Shown here one piece after another: positions 9,060-17,481 of a DNA stretch of 64,000 nucleotides. The notes below the pieces were generated by a model. The model saw nothing but the letters and a program-made list of their open reading frames with translations, did no database searches and was not told where the DNA came from. Positions within the stretch are counted from its first letter, which is position 1. Each line of letters begins with the position of its first letter. The position numbers and the translations under genes were made by a program. Source of the stretch: Bacteroidota bacterium (lineage in GTDB: Bacteria; Bacteroidota; Bacteroidia; Bacteroidales; Tenuifilaceae); contig JAKQKB010000168.1 in NCBI GenBank assembly GCA_029560875.1, forward strand, positions 98,739 through 162,738, in the 5' to 3' direction.

Positions 9060-10382
9060 ATGAGAACTATTTTGAATTTCGATATTCAAGATTTTAATTC
9101 ATTTGCCGAGAACCTGATATCTTATATAGGAAGGTTCAATTATGGCATTTTACTCAGAGGAACAGATTTATTAAATGTTTCGGGGACTGACATTGGGAGT
9201 AGGTACGATTTACTCGTTGGGTTGGGTTCAATCTCGGTATGCAGTCCTAACGATAAAAGATTTGCAAACCTTTCTGAGTATCTAAAGTTAAACGATTGGG
9301 TGTTTGGCTATTTCTCCTACGATTTAAAAAACGAGTTAGAAGATTTAAAATCCAACAATTTTGATGCCTTGGAATTTCCTGAGTTGTTCTTCTTTCAACC
9401 CGAGATTGTTTTTACGGTGAAGTCAAATGTGCTTAGTGTTTATTATTTTGAGAGTGTTACAAGCAAGGATAGAATTGATGCGTTGCTACAGGAGTTAATG
9501 GACTGTTCAAATTACACTAGAACTATTCCTCGGAATATTATTTTTAAATCGTGCTACACCAAGCAGGAGTACTTGGAAACGATTCATCAGGTAAAAAAGC
9601 ATATTGCAAGGGGCGATATCTACGAGATGAACCTTTGCCAGGAGTTTTACACCGAGGATTGTAGTATTGAACCTGCAGAGGTGTTCAATGAACTTTACCG
9701 AGTATCGCCAACTCCATTTGCGGCCTTCCTTAAGGTTGACAATAAATACTTAATGTCCGCAAGTCCCGAAAGGTATATTCGCAAAGAGGGCGATTTAATA
9801 ATCAGTCAGCCAATTAAAGGTACAGCTCCAAGAAAAAGTAATGCAGTTGATGATGAAAAGGTTAAATTGGAACTATCGGAAGATACAAAGGAACGAGCCG
9901 AAAATGTTATGATTGTTGATTTGGTCCGTAACGATTTGTCGAAAGTTGCTACACGAGGTTCTGTTAAGGTAAATGAACTATGCGGAATATATACTTTCCC
10001 TCAGGTTCATCAAATGATATCGACTGTTACCTGTAAATTACAGCCCAATTTAAGTTTGATAGAGCCAATTAGGGCTACTTTTCCGATGGGCTCAATGACT
10101 GGGGCGCCTAAGTTTAGGGCAATGCAATTAATTGAAGAGTTTGAACGCACCAAACGTGGACTTTTTTCTGGTGCTGTGGGGTATTTTGCACCAAATGGTG
10201 ATTTTGATTTTAACGTGGTTATTCGGAGTTTACTTTACAATAAAGAAAATCGCTATCTTTCGTTTACCGTTGGAGGTGCAATTACCTTTAACTCCGAACC
10301 AGAGAAGGAGTATAATGAGTGCTTGCTGAAAGCCAAGGCTATTCTTACCACATTAAACGCAACCATCGAAAATGCAGGATAG
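9060..10382 (+). CDS. pabB: Aminodeoxychorismate synthase component I
   Basis: A 440-residue chorismate-binding enzyme that makes 4-amino-4-deoxychorismate for folate synthesis. The choice of PabB over anthranilate synthase (TrpE) rests on QPIKGTAPR with Lys at 253: PabB has PIKGT, where this Lys attacks chorismate, while TrpE has PIAGT. GSMTGAPK (344-351) and the C-terminal core (GAVGYFAPNGDFDFN) are also conserved. The stop overlaps the start of tilS by 11 nt, so they are cotranscribed. folP, a later step of the same pathway, lies at 57.9 kb. Confidence 0.92.
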   Translation: MRTILNFDIQDFNSFAENLISYIGRFNYGILLRGTDLLNVSGTDIGSRYDLLVGLGSISVCSPNDKRFANLSEYLKLNDWVFGYFSYDLKNELEDLKSNNFDALEFPELFFFQPEIVFTVKSNVLSVYYFESVTSKDRIDALLQELMDCSNYTRTIPRNIIFKSCYTKQEYLETIHQVKKHIARGDIYEMNLCQEFYTEDCSIEPAEVFNELYRVSPTPFAAFLKVDNKYLMSASPERYIRKEGDLIISQPIKGTAPRKSNAVDDEKVKLELSEDTKERAENVMIVDLVRNDLSKVATRGSVKVNELCGIYTFPQVHQMISTVTCKLQPNLSLIEPIRATFPMGSMTGAPKFRAMQLIEEFERTKRGLFSGAVGYFAPNGDFDFNVVIRSLLYNKENRYLSFTVGGAITFNSEPEKEYNECLLKAKAILTTLNATIENAG

Positions 10383-11694
10383 ATTTATCAACTTTATTCG
10401 TGAGAACAATTTAACCACACCAGACGATTCAATTTTGCTTGGTGTTAGTGGTGGCATCGATTCAATGGTGATGTTGCAATTATTCCTGAAGTCAGGTTTT
10501 AAAATTGCAGTGGCTCACTGTAATTTTGGTCTTAGAGCCGATGAGTCCGATGGCGATGAGCAATTCGTTAAATATTACTGCTTGATGAATGGAATTGTTT
10601 GCCATTCCATAAAGTTCGATACTAATGAGTATGCTGCAGAAAATAAACTATCAATTCAAGTTGCAGCGCGGGAACTACGATACGCTTATTTTGAGGAGAT
10701 ATGCAAGGAGTATAAGTACACCAAAGTGGCCATTGCACATAATCTGAACGATACCGCTGAAACGGTTCTGATAAACCTATGCAGGGGGACTGGAATTAAA
10801 GGTGTTGCAGGTATTAAGGTGATGAATGGTAACATAATAAGGCCTCTTATTTTTGCAACACGAATAGAGATTGAAGATTTTGCAAAGAGTCACGATGTTA
10901 AGTATAGGGAGGATTCAAGCAATTCAACAACAAAATACAAGCGAAATTTTATTAGGCATAAAATTATTCCTGAGTTAAGGTACTTAAATCCATCTGTAGA
11001 TAGAGCAATTGCCGATACTGCAAACCACCTGCAGGAAGCTGTTTGGCTTGTAGAGGAACAACTCGATAGAATCAGAGATGTTGTTATTTCGAAGCAAGGC
11101 GAGGATACTTTGTTTTCTGTTGAAGCACTAAAAAAGGAACGTAGCGCTCGATTCTTTTTGGTTGAGGAGTTAAATCAATTTGGATTTTCACCTTCAATGG
11201 CTAGCGCTGTGATTGAATTGCTCAATGCGGAATCAGGAAGAAGGGTTGAGTCCTCAACACATACATTATATAAGGATAGAGAGTTTTTGATACTAACATC
11301 CAAGAAGGTAAAGGACGATTCTGAAATATTGATTTCAGAAGACACAAAGTCAATTTTAAGCCCCGTTAAACTCAAAATTGAAACCTTGGGCGACATTTCA
11401 GACGTGAAAATTGAGAAGGACCCCGATATTGCTTTATTGGATTGTAGTAAGTTGCAATTTCCGCTGAAAATCAGAATTTGGCACCCTGGCGATAAATTCA
11501 TTCCCTTCGGAATGTCTGGGTATAAAAAGATTAGCGATTTTTTGGTAGACATTAAAGTGCCTTTGCATCAGAAAAATAATGTTTACGTGCTTCTTTCGGG
11601 CGATGATATTGCTTGGGTTATTGGGTACAGAATTGATAATAGGTTCAGGATTGATGAGCAAACAAGTAATGTCATCAAATTCAGTTTAACCTAG
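10372..11694 (+). CDS. tilS: tRNA(Ile)-lysidine synthetase
   Basis: A 440-residue N-type ATP pyrophosphatase that converts C34 of the tRNA-Ile CAU anticodon to lysidine, letting it read AUA. The PP-loop SGGIDS (26-31) and the downstream AHNLNDTAETVLINLCRG segment are diagnostic. A C-terminal TilS domain (HPGDKFIPFGMSGYKKISDFL) completes the protein. It overlaps pabB by 11 nt in another frame. It converges on the ABC-F gene with a 30-nt gap and no clear hairpin. Confidence 0.95.
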   Translation: MQDRFINFIRENNLTTPDDSILLGVSGGIDSMVMLQLFLKSGFKIAVAHCNFGLRADESDGDEQFVKYYCLMNGIVCHSIKFDTNEYAAENKLSIQVAARELRYAYFEEICKEYKYTKVAIAHNLNDTAETVLINLCRGTGIKGVAGIKVMNGNIIRPLIFATRIEIEDFAKSHDVKYREDSSNSTTKYKRNFIRHKIIPELRYLNPSVDRAIADTANHLQEAVWLVEEQLDRIRDVVISKQGEDTLFSVEALKKERSARFFLVEELNQFGFSPSMASAVIELLNAESGRRVESSTHTLYKDREFLILTSKKVKDDSEILISEDTKSILSPVKLKIETLGDISDVKIEKDPDIALLDCSKLQFPLKIRIWHPGDKFIPFGMSGYKKISDFLVDIKVPLHQKNNVYVLLSGDDIAWVIGYRIDNRFRIDEQTSNVIKFSLT

Positions 11695-11724
11695 ATACTT
11701 TATAAAGAACAATTATTTGCACTT

Positions 11725-13599
11725 TTACCCTTCTTCAATTTCACTGAGTTCTAGCCAACGGAATTCTTTTTCCTCAAGTATGTGAGTAATTTCTTGATAT
11801 CTATTGGATTTTTCCTGAAGTTGTTGAGGGTTTAGAGCGCCACCGCTAAGTTGGCTTTCTAGTTCTGTTTTTTCCTTTTCCAGCAGTTCAATATCCTTGG
11901 AGAGTTGCTCCATCTCTTTCTTTTGGGCAAACGTTAGTTTCTTCTTGGTTTGAGTTTTCGGTTGCTCTTGTTTAATTGGCTTTTCAGGACTCTTTTCTTT
12001 GGGTCTATTCTTTTCCTCCTCAATTGCCCAAGTCCTATACTCAGTATACGAACCGGGGAATCCGCTAATTTCGCCATTTCCCTCAAAAACTAAAAGACCA
12101 TCAACAACCTTATCCATAAAGAAACGGTCGTGCGATACAACTATTACAACTCCAGGGAAACTTTTTAGGTAATCCTCAAGGATGTTCAGGGTGTGGATAT
12201 CCAAATCGTTGGTTGGCTCATCGAGGATGAGGAAGTTGGGATTACGCATTAAAATGGTAAGCAAGTAAAGTCTGCGTTTTTCGCCACCACTAAGTTTGTA
12301 CACGAAAGTGTGCTGTTTTTCTGGCGAGAACAGGAACATATTCAGAAATTGCGATACAGTAAGGGTCTTACCATCGCCTAGCGTTACAACATCGGCAATT
12401 TCTCGGGCAATATCTATAACCTTTTTGTTATTATCGATATTCATCCCTTCCTGTCGGTAGTAACCAACTACCAATGTGCTACCTGCATCAACTTCACCTG
12501 AATCGGCTTGAATAGCACCTGTAATAAGATTTAGGAATGTAGTTTTACCCGTTCCGTTTTCACCTATTATCCCTAACTTCTCGAATCGATTAAAAGTGTA
12601 CGAGAAATCCTTCAGAATAACTTTACTGCCAAAACTCTTGTTGAGGTTTTTCACCTCCATAATTTTTTTGCCAAGGCGCGATGTGCTTACGTTAATCTCA
12701 ACCTCAGAGGTATCTAACCGTTGAGATGCAACATCCTTTAATTTGTAGTAAGCATCAATTCTATATTTGGCTTTTGTCCCACGAGCCTGCGGCATACGTC
12801 GCATCCATTCGGTTTCACGACGAAGCAAATTCGTAGCCTTATCAACTTCGGATGTGAACGAATTGATTCTTTCCTCGCGTTTATCCAGAAAATATGAGTA
12901 GTTACCTTTGTAGGTGTAAACAGTTTGGCTATCAATTTCAATAATATCGGTACAAACTCTGTCCAAGAAATACCTGTCGTGTGTAACCATTAATATGGTT
13001 TGCTGGCCACGGGTTAAAAACTCCTCAAGCCACTCAACCATATCCAAATCCAAGTGGTTGGTGGGCTCATCCAGAATAAGTACATCGGGTTCACTAATTA
13101 GTGCCGATGCTAAAGCAACACGTTTGCGCTGTCCTCCCGAAAGTTTGGTTACAGGTTGGTTAATGTCATCTAGCCTAAGTTTTGAAAGGATCTGTTTTGC
13201 CTTAACCTCGCGCTCCCAAATGTTAAGTCTATCCATTGCTTCCATTGCGTGGTGGAGTAAGTCCTTATCGTCTTTTGCTAGAGCCTTTTCGTAATTCCGA
13301 ATAGTTGAGGAGATTTCATCATCGGCACCAAAAACGTTCTCAAGAATGGTGGCTTTTTCGTTTAGTTCGGGATTCTGTGATAAATAACCAATTCGGATAT
13401 CATTCCTGAGAGTTACCTTTCCCTTATCAGCAGAGTCATTCCCTGTAAGAATATTTAATAGGGTTGATTTTCCTGTACCATTCTTTGCTATTATTGCCGT
13501 ACGCTGATACTGAAAAAGGCTTAGCGATATATCGCTGAATATGGTTAAATCGCCGAACGATTTGCTTAGATTCTCTGCCTGAAGATAGATTGTAGCCAA
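11725..13599 (-). CDS. ABC-F family ATPase, Uup-like
   Basis: A 624-residue cytosolic ATPase with two ABC domains and no membrane segment. Walker A motifs are KNGTGKST (39-46) and GENGTGKTT in the second half; both domains have LSGGQ-type signatures (LSGGQRKRVALA and LSGGEKRRLYLL) and D-loops with LDEPTNHLD and LDEPTNDLD. The C-terminal 80 residues form a charged coiled coil after a Lys/Pro-rich linker, as in Uup. ABC-F proteins act on the ribosome; Uup is also linked to DNA integrity. The assignment to Uup over EttA or an antibiotic-resistance type rests on the C-terminal coiled coil only. A TAACTTTG box lies upstream on this strand. Confidence 0.9.
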   Translation of the reverse strand: MATIYLQAENLSKSFGDLTIFSDISLSLFQYQRTAIIAKNGTGKSTLLNILTGNDSADKGKVTLRNDIRIGYLSQNPELNEKATILENVFGADDEISSTIRNYEKALAKDDKDLLHHAMEAMDRLNIWEREVKAKQILSKLRLDDINQPVTKLSGGQRKRVALASALISEPDVLILDEPTNHLDLDMVEWLEEFLTRGQQTILMVTHDRYFLDRVCTDIIEIDSQTVYTYKGNYSYFLDKREERINSFTSEVDKATNLLRRETEWMRRMPQARGTKAKYRIDAYYKLKDVASQRLDTSEVEINVSTSRLGKKIMEVKNLNKSFGSKVILKDFSYTFNRFEKLGIIGENGTGKTTFLNLITGAIQADSGEVDAGSTLVVGYYRQEGMNIDNNKKVIDIAREIADVVTLGDGKTLTVSQFLNMFLFSPEKQHTFVYKLSGGEKRRLYLLTILMRNPNFLILDEPTNDLDIHTLNILEDYLKSFPGVVIVVSHDRFFMDKVVDGLLVFEGNGEISGFPGSYTEYRTWAIEEEKNRPKEKSPEKPIKQEQPKTQTKKKLTFAQKKEMEQLSKDIELLEKEKTELESQLSGGALNPQQLQEKSNRYQEITHILEEKEFRWLELSEIEEG

Positions 13600-13625
13600 T
13601 GTGTTTCTTTTTTTAATTCGAGTTG

Positions 13626-13633
13626 CAAAGTTA
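13626..13633 (-). promoter_or_regulatory. Possible -7 box for the ABC-F gene
   Basis: On the minus strand this reads TAACTTTG, matching TAnnTTTG, 26 nt before the start codon at 13599. No convincing -33 element. Confidence 0.4.
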
Positions 13634-13707
13634 GCATACTAAAGTTAATTGTTAGAGAGAATTTAGGAGTTGGAGTGCGAATATGTAATTTTATAATTCA
13701 CACTGCC

Positions 13708-13725
13708 TACTTTTGAGTACTTTTG
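13708..13725 (+). promoter_or_regulatory. Two tandem -7 boxes for nth
   Basis: TACTTTTG occurs twice, at 13708-13715 and 13718-13725, each matching TAnnTTTG, 24-34 nt before the nth start. Which is used cannot be told from sequence. Confidence 0.4.
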
Positions 13726-13749
13726 TTAATAATTTATTATTGAAATTTA

Positions 13750-14397
13750 ATGGTATCGAAGAAAGAACTTTACGCCCGAGTAATTGAGTATTTTAGTAAA
13801 ACTCGTCCAGTTGCAGAAACCGAATTGGTTTACACCAATGCTTATGAATTGCTGGTAGCAGTAATTCTTAGTGCTCAGTGTACCGATAAGCGGGTTAACA
13901 TAATTACCCCTCCCTTTTTTGAAAGATTCCCCGATGCAGAGACATTATCGAACGCCTGTGTTGAAGAGGTGTTGAGTTATATAAAAAGTTGCTCATATCC
14001 GAATAATAAAGCAAAGCACTTGGTTGGAATGGCAAAAACGCTTCAAACGGAGTTTGGTGGAGTTGTTCCTTCGGATGTGGAATTGTTGCAGAAGTTGCCC
14101 GGAGTTGGTCGCAAAACAGCCAATGTAATTGCATCGGTAGTTTTTAACTTACCCGCAATGGCCGTGGATACTCATGTTTTTCGAGTTGCCAATAGGATAG
14201 GATTGGTTACAAACGCTAAAACGCCTTTGGCGGTTGAACAACAATTAGTTCAGTATTTCCCGGAGGAGTTGCTTCCGAAGGCACATCATTGGCTGATTCT
14301 TCACGGACGGTATATTTGTATTGCCCGAAAGCCCAAGTGCGAGGAGTGCGGGTTGACAGATGTTTGTAAAGAATATAAAAAGAGAAGCCAGAACTAA
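13750..14397 (+). CDS. nth: Endonuclease III
   Basis: A 215-residue bifunctional DNA glycosylase/AP lyase for oxidised pyrimidines in base-excision repair. The helix-hairpin-helix LPGVGRKTANVI carries the catalytic Lys (K122), and the catalytic Asp is D140 in AVDTHVFRV. The [4Fe-4S] cluster ligands are C190, C197, C200 and C206 (spacing 6, 2 and 5 residues). Length is standard. The stop codon lies inside the terminator stem shared with the convergent gene. Confidence 0.96.
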   Translation: MVSKKELYARVIEYFSKTRPVAETELVYTNAYELLVAVILSAQCTDKRVNIITPPFFERFPDAETLSNACVEEVLSYIKSCSYPNNKAKHLVGMAKTLQTEFGGVVPSDVELLQKLPGVGRKTANVIASVVFNLPAMAVDTHVFRVANRIGLVTNAKTPLAVEQQLVQYFPEELLPKAHHWLILHGRYICIARKPKCEECGLTDVCKEYKKRSQN

Positions 14398-14415
14398 TGC
14401 CTGGCTTCTCTTTTT
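14377..14415. terminator. Bidirectional terminator between nth and the barrel-protein gene
   Basis: A perfect 11-bp stem AGAGAAGCCAG / CTGGCTTCTCT with a 9-nt loop, flanked by A4 on the left and T5 on the right, can end transcription from both sides. It overlaps the nth stop codon. Confidence 0.9.
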
Positions 14416-14430
14416 ATGTTTGACTTTTCT

Positions 14431-15081
14431 TTAGAATTTTACAATTGCTCCAATTGTTATAAATCCAGTAGTTGCAATATTATTCAAATCAACACCAAGG
14501 CCAAACGTGTTTGTGATATCTTTTTGTGTTTCGCCAGCAATATCTTCCTTCTCGACTGCCGATGTAAAGCCAAAGTTAAATCCTCCAATAACTGCTTCTA
14601 ACGATACTCTATCGTTCAAATCGTAAGAGATACCTGGGTGAACGTTGAACCCGAAAATGTTAGTTGTAGGTCCATCATTTGACGTGGAGCCTACTTTTTC
14701 TTTAGTCTTTGTGGTTGAAAAACCAATATTGCCTTGTGCAAAAAGAGCAAGTTTATTCAGTCTAACAGCGTAATAGCGAGCAAACGGAGTTAATCCAAAA
14801 GTGAATGATTTCTCAACAATATCATCAGGTGCGCCAGGTGTTGTAACCTTACGAGTAGATAGATTTAATTGTAATCCAATGCAAAAATTTTCAGAAAGGA
14901 CATAACCTACTTTTGGCGAAAACCCGAAAGTGGTTGTTGAAGCCTTGTCGGTTGAATTTCCATCGTATTTTACTTTTCCTCCAGTTGTATTAAATCCAAA
15001 ACTACCACCCACAAAGTATTGTGCGTTTGCAGTAAAAATTGTACTTAAAAATAGAAATAAAACAAATGCTATTCTTTTCAT
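14431..15081 (-). CDS. Small outer membrane beta-barrel protein (porin-family)
   Basis: A 216-residue protein with a clear signal peptide (MKRIAFVLFLFLSTIFTANAQ) followed by alternating hydrophobic strands (YFVGGSFGFNTTGG, TFGFSPKVGYVLSENFCIGLQLNL). It fits the family of short 8-stranded outer membrane proteins common in Bacteroidota. An upstream ATG 30 nt earlier would add a charged segment before the signal peptide, so I chose the internal Met at 15081. No operon partner: terminator on one side, 430 nt without a gene on the other. Function unknown. Confidence 0.8.
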   Translation of the reverse strand: MKRIAFVLFLFLSTIFTANAQYFVGGSFGFNTTGGKVKYDGNSTDKASTTTFGFSPKVGYVLSENFCIGLQLNLSTRKVTTPGAPDDIVEKSFTFGLTPFARYYAVRLNKLALFAQGNIGFSTTKTKEKVGSTSNDGPTTNIFGFNVHPGISYDLNDRVSLEAVIGGFNFGFTSAVEKEDIAGETQKDITNTFGLGVDLNNIATTGFITIGAIVKF

Positions 15082-15512
15082 AATTAAAACTTTAAGTTGT
15101 TTGAGTTGCACAAATTCATTTTATCAATGCAACTCTTGGGTTTAACATATTATTTAGCGTTTCAAAGTTAAATATTTTTGTTGGTCTGCAATAGGTCTGA
15201 ACTTCACAAATTGCAATGTATTCTATAATATTGTCAAAATTAGCCTTATTGTTTATTGCTTGGATAGTGCTATCCGCTAGTAGTAGGCTTGCTTCATCTG
15301 CGAAATTGGTTACCTTTGCAATGCAGTGAAATGAATTATATTAGAAACCTTGGATAAGAATGATAGTAGCTTATTCAATTCAGAGGAAGAGGAGGCTTTC
15401 ACCTGTTATTTATTCCTAAGAAAATCACTGTTTATATTTCATAGAAAAGCTGTGCTTATAAATTGAGCCTGTATATATCTTTTCTGATATTTTAAAACTT
15501 AGATAGATTACT
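15082..15512. other. 430-nt intergenic stretch without a convincing gene
   Basis: The stretch is AT-rich and holds a TACCTTTG box at 15311-15318 on the plus strand. Downstream of it is a 40-codon open frame lacking an ATG (from about 15344, containing DSSLFNSEEEEAF and ending TGA near 15465). It could be a gene remnant or chance. No RNA fold or repeat stood out. Confidence 0.4.
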
Positions 15513-16229
15513 ATGCATTGGTTAGAGCGAACAGAATTGCTATTGGGAACAGAACAAGTAGCCAAACTTAAAAACAAGCATGTTTTGGTTGTGGGACTTG
15601 GTGGAGTTGGAGCTTACGCTGCTGAGCAAATTTGCAGGGCTGGCATTGGTCAAATGACTATAGCAGATGGCGACACCATTCATCTTACCAACATAAATCG
15701 CCAACTTCCTGCACTAAATAGCACTGTAGGTTTGCCTAAGGCAGAATATCTGGGGAAAAGATTACTGGATATCAATACAAATTTGAAATTGAATATTATT
15801 CAGGAATACCTTCGTGATGATAGGATGAAGGAGGTTCTTTCGCAACATTACGACTACGTTGTTGATGCAATAGACACGCTCTCCCCCAAAATTTTCCTAA
15901 TTCACGATGCCTATAAGAATGGACTTAGAGTTGTAAGTTCAATGGGTAGTGGCGGAAAACTCGACCCCACAAAGATTCAAATTGCCGATATTTCTGAATC
16001 GCATAACTGCCCTCTTGCGCGGATTCTCCGTAAAAGATTACATAGATTAGGAATTAGAACTGGTATAAAGGTAGTTTACTCCCCCGAGGAAGTTCCTGAA
16101 AATGCAACTCGTCCTTGCGAGGGTGAACCAAACAAAAAAACTACTGTAGGAACAATCTCCTATATGCCTCCAATCTTTGGTTGTTTTATTGCATCGGTAG
16201 TGGTTAGGGATTTACTAGCGGATTCTTAA
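15513..16229 (+). CDS. tcdA: tRNA threonylcarbamoyladenosine dehydratase
   Basis: A 238-residue ThiF/E1-like enzyme that uses ATP to cyclise t6A37 of tRNAs to ct6A. The nucleotide-binding VVGLGGVGAYAAEQI (about residues 26-40) and ADGDTIHLTNINRQ, followed by PALNSTVG and the C-terminal PSKK-like stretch (PNKKTTVGTISYMPPIFG), match TcdA (CsdL/YgdL). MoeB and ThiF lack the latter combination and usually carry zinc-binding CxxC pairs, which are absent here. The 3' end overlaps the convergent CapA-like gene by 26 nt. Confidence 0.9.
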   Translation: MHWLERTELLLGTEQVAKLKNKHVLVVGLGGVGAYAAEQICRAGIGQMTIADGDTIHLTNINRQLPALNSTVGLPKAEYLGKRLLDINTNLKLNIIQEYLRDDRMKEVLSQHYDYVVDAIDTLSPKIFLIHDAYKNGLRVVSSMGSGGKLDPTKIQIADISESHNCPLARILRKRLHRLGIRTGIKVVYSPEEVPENATRPCEGEPNKKTTVGTISYMPPIFGCFIASVVVRDLLADS

Positions 16230-17376
16230 AAAACGGGAAAACTGCTTGCGTTTCTGGGAACAACCATTTTCCATCCTTGTACTTTATCTCTGGAAAATTT
16301 ACATTCTGCATGTTCAACAGATTGTAGGTATCAGTTTTAAATTCTGTAAACAATGAGTCGTCGGCAGTGCTAAAGTATTGCTTACTAATTGGCTCATACT
16401 CTGAAACAGGTAAAACCTGATACAGCCGCTTTAAATCCCTAAAAGGGATATGAACCCAAACGGGAATATATCCAGTGTTTGTAATTTGTGTTTTGCCAAC
16501 TTCATTCTTTGATAGCTGAACAAAAGTAACCACACCACCATTGCAGTACCTTTTACGCTGGTTCGACACAAAATTTCCCAACGAGTAAACAACAACCTGT
16601 CCCGTTGTGCTATCAGTATCAAAAGTGGCCTCCATACGCTGCACAACGTGAGGGTGTGAGCCAATAATGATACGAACACCCAAGCCTTTCATAAACTCGG
16701 CAAGTTTAATTTGTGTTTTGGAAGGATTCGTTTCGTATTCGTTACCCCAATGAATAAACACAATCACCTCGTCAACTCCAAGTGCTTTTGTTTTTTCAAC
16801 ATCCTTACGGATTAAAGCAGTATCTATTAAATTTACAATTACAGGCAATGGAACAGGAATTCCATTTGTTCCATAGGTATAGTTCAGCAATCCCAGCCTA
16901 AAACCATTCTTATCAATAATCAAAGGGTTTATTGTTTCTCTATGAGCAGAATCCTTAAAAGTTCCAGTGTGTGGAATTCCCTTTTGTGATAACACATCTA
17001 TTGTTCTAATAATACCATCTTTTCCCCTGTCCACGGAATGGTTGTTTGCAGTGACCAAAACATCAACACCAGCACTCATCAGTCCATCAACCAAGTTATC
17101 GGGTGAACTAAATTGTGGATAGCCAGAATATGGTTCGCCGGCTAAGGTTACCTCTAGGTTTGCAATAACAATATTGGCATATGAGAAAACACCCTTCATT
17201 CTCGTAAAAACACTATCGTAACTGTAGGTTTTTGTCACCTCATCGTAAGCAGAGTTTATTTGGGGTGAATGCCCCATAACATCGCCCACAAAAATTAGAT
17301 TCAAGGTTTTAGAATTCTGACCCGGACTAATTAATCCTATTAATAAAAATGAAAGAGTCAAATAAAAAGGTTTCAT
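16204..17376 (-). CDS. CapA-family (PGA_cap) metallophosphatase-like secreted protein
   Basis: A 390-residue protein with signal peptide (MKPFYLTLSFLLIGLISPGQ). The core matches the PGA_cap family: FVGDVMGH, NLEVTL, TANNHSVDRGKDG, HWGNEYE and GSHPHVVQ, the metal-site motifs of a calcineurin-like phosphoesterase. Family members were first tied to poly-gamma-glutamate capsule export, but many in Bacteroidota stand alone with unknown substrate; no pgsB/C neighbour is present here. A longer frame begins at 17454 but that ATG lies inside the preceding terminator, so the internal Met at 17376 is preferred. The stop overlaps tcdA by 26 nt. Confidence 0.85.
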   Translation of the reverse strand: MKPFYLTLSFLLIGLISPGQNSKTLNLIFVGDVMGHSPQINSAYDEVTKTYSYDSVFTRMKGVFSYANIVIANLEVTLAGEPYSGYPQFSSPDNLVDGLMSAGVDVLVTANNHSVDRGKDGIIRTIDVLSQKGIPHTGTFKDSAHRETINPLIIDKNGFRLGLLNYTYGTNGIPVPLPVIVNLIDTALIRKDVEKTKALGVDEVIVFIHWGNEYETNPSKTQIKLAEFMKGLGVRIIIGSHPHVVQRMEATFDTDSTTGQVVVYSLGNFVSNQRKRYCNGGVVTFVQLSKNEVGKTQITNTGYIPVWVHIPFRDLKRLYQVLPVSEYEPISKQYFSTADDSLFTEFKTDTYNLLNMQNVNFPEIKYKDGKWLFPETQAVFPFFKNPLVNP

Positions 17377-17432
17377 ATCGCTTGGAATTGATGATACAAA
17401 TATAACGTTTTCAACCATTCCAAATAAAGTAA

Positions 17433-17459
17433 AAAGGGTGCCCAAGTAGGGCACCCTTT
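17433..17459 (-). terminator. Terminator of the M16 peptidase gene
   Basis: A perfect 11-bp stem AAAGGGTGCCC / GGGCACCCTTT with a 5-nt loop lies 23 nt past the stop of the M16 gene; on the minus strand it is followed by a T run. Confidence 0.88.
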
Positions 17460-17481
17460 GTTTACAAATATAACTTATCGA

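Noticed and set aside
9060..10382. Anthranilate synthase TrpE for the chorismate enzyme
   Set aside because: PIKGT with Lys253 is the PabB form; TrpE has PIAGT. No other trp genes are adjacent.
15344..15465. An open frame of about 40 codons in the 430-nt gap, rich in Glu and Phe
   Set aside because: No ATG, no close ribosome site and only a distant TACCTTTG box; could be a remnant but cannot be supported as a gene.
17377..17454. Longer N terminus for the CapA-like protein
   Set aside because: That ATG lies inside a strong terminator hairpin and would place 26 residues before the signal peptide.
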